Below, in pieces: positions 5,789 to 5,885 of a stretch of 5,885 bases of DNA. Each line of letters begins with the position of its first letter. The first letter of the stretch is position 1. Made by a program: the position numbers and the translations under genes. Origin of the DNA: Halanaerobiaceae bacterium (GTDB taxonomy: Bacteria; Bacillota_F; Halanaerobiia; Halanaerobiales; CSSED10-376). The notes under the pieces were generated by a model, which was given only the letters and a program-made list of their open reading frames with translations, was not told the DNA's origin and did not search any database. The DNA lies in contig PWOK01000294.1 of NCBI GenBank assembly GCA_003557445.1, positions 1 to 5,885 of the forward strand, given 5' to 3'.

Positions 5789-5871
5789 ATTAACACCAAA
5801 ATTATATTCTTTCATGAATAGGTCCCTTATTATTATAACAAAAAAGTTAAATCTGGAGGGAGTTTAAATTA

Positions 5872-5885
5872 ATGAGTAATAAAAA
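5872..5885 (+). CDS. Start of an unidentified gene (cut by the right edge)
   Basis: ATG at 5872 begins Met-Ser-Asn-Lys and the frame stays open to the edge. GGAGGGAG (5855-5862) ends 9 nt before it, a strong SD, and an extended -10 promoter lies upstream. It is divergent from the PHP gene. Too little is present to suggest a product. Confidence 0.6.

Noticed and set aside
1..5885. CRISPR array, insertion sequence, prophage, toxin-antitoxin or other defence system
   Set aside because: I see no spaced repeats, terminal inverted repeats, transposase, integrase or toxin-like gene. The lone GIY-YIG protein is a common UPF0213 member and not a homing or restriction enzyme.

Overview
The window is AT-rich (roughly one third G+C by eye) with Firmicutes-like signals: strong purine-rich Shine-Dalgarno sites, TTGACA/TATAAT-type promoters, one TTG start, and Lys/Ile/Asn-rich proteins using many AGA and ATA codons. 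The ferritin-like diiron protein, the SplB-like radical SAM enzyme and the MOT1-type permease suggest an anaerobic low-GC Firmicute or relative, for example Clostridia or Halanaerobiales. That placement is inference; no rRNA or other decisive marker is present.

Layout. (1) Positions 1-1755, minus strand: a two-gene transporter operon, with a MOT1-type (SulP-related) oxyanion permease first and, 17 nt downstream, an SLC13/DASS-type anion transporter that runs off the left edge. A good sigma-A-type promoter lies at 1835-1863. (2) Positions 1943-2860, plus strand: murB (peptidoglycan precursor synthesis) with its own promoter, ending at a strong hairpin that also faces the converging operon. (3) Positions 2922-3662, minus strand: a rubrerythrin/ferritin-like diiron protein directly followed, stop codon against start codon, by a small GIY-YIG (UPF0213-type) protein. 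(4) Positions 3820-4842, plus strand: a spore photoproduct lyase (SplB) family radical SAM protein with a TTG start. (5) Positions 4835-5665, minus strand: a PHP-domain phosphoesterase of the TrpH/YciV type, overlapping the end of the SplB-like gene by 8 bp. (6) From 5872, plus strand: the first codons of another gene, with a good RBS and an extended -10 promoter.

The genes are mostly housekeeping and are not one dedicated system. Loose themes are oxyanion uptake (region 1), cell-wall synthesis (region 2), oxidative or iron handling (region 3) and nucleic-acid repair or turnover (the GIY-YIG, SplB-like and PHP genes). The most interesting point is that the SplB-like protein keeps the cluster cysteines, both tyrosines and the presumed SAM-binding residues of spore photoproduct lyase, yet has alanine where the hydrogen-donor cysteine is expected, and changes in the C-terminal DNA-probing hairpin. 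It may therefore be a divergent subfamily with different chemistry or substrate. I found no CRISPR array, mobile element, tRNA or rRNA, and no convincing undescribed multi-gene system.
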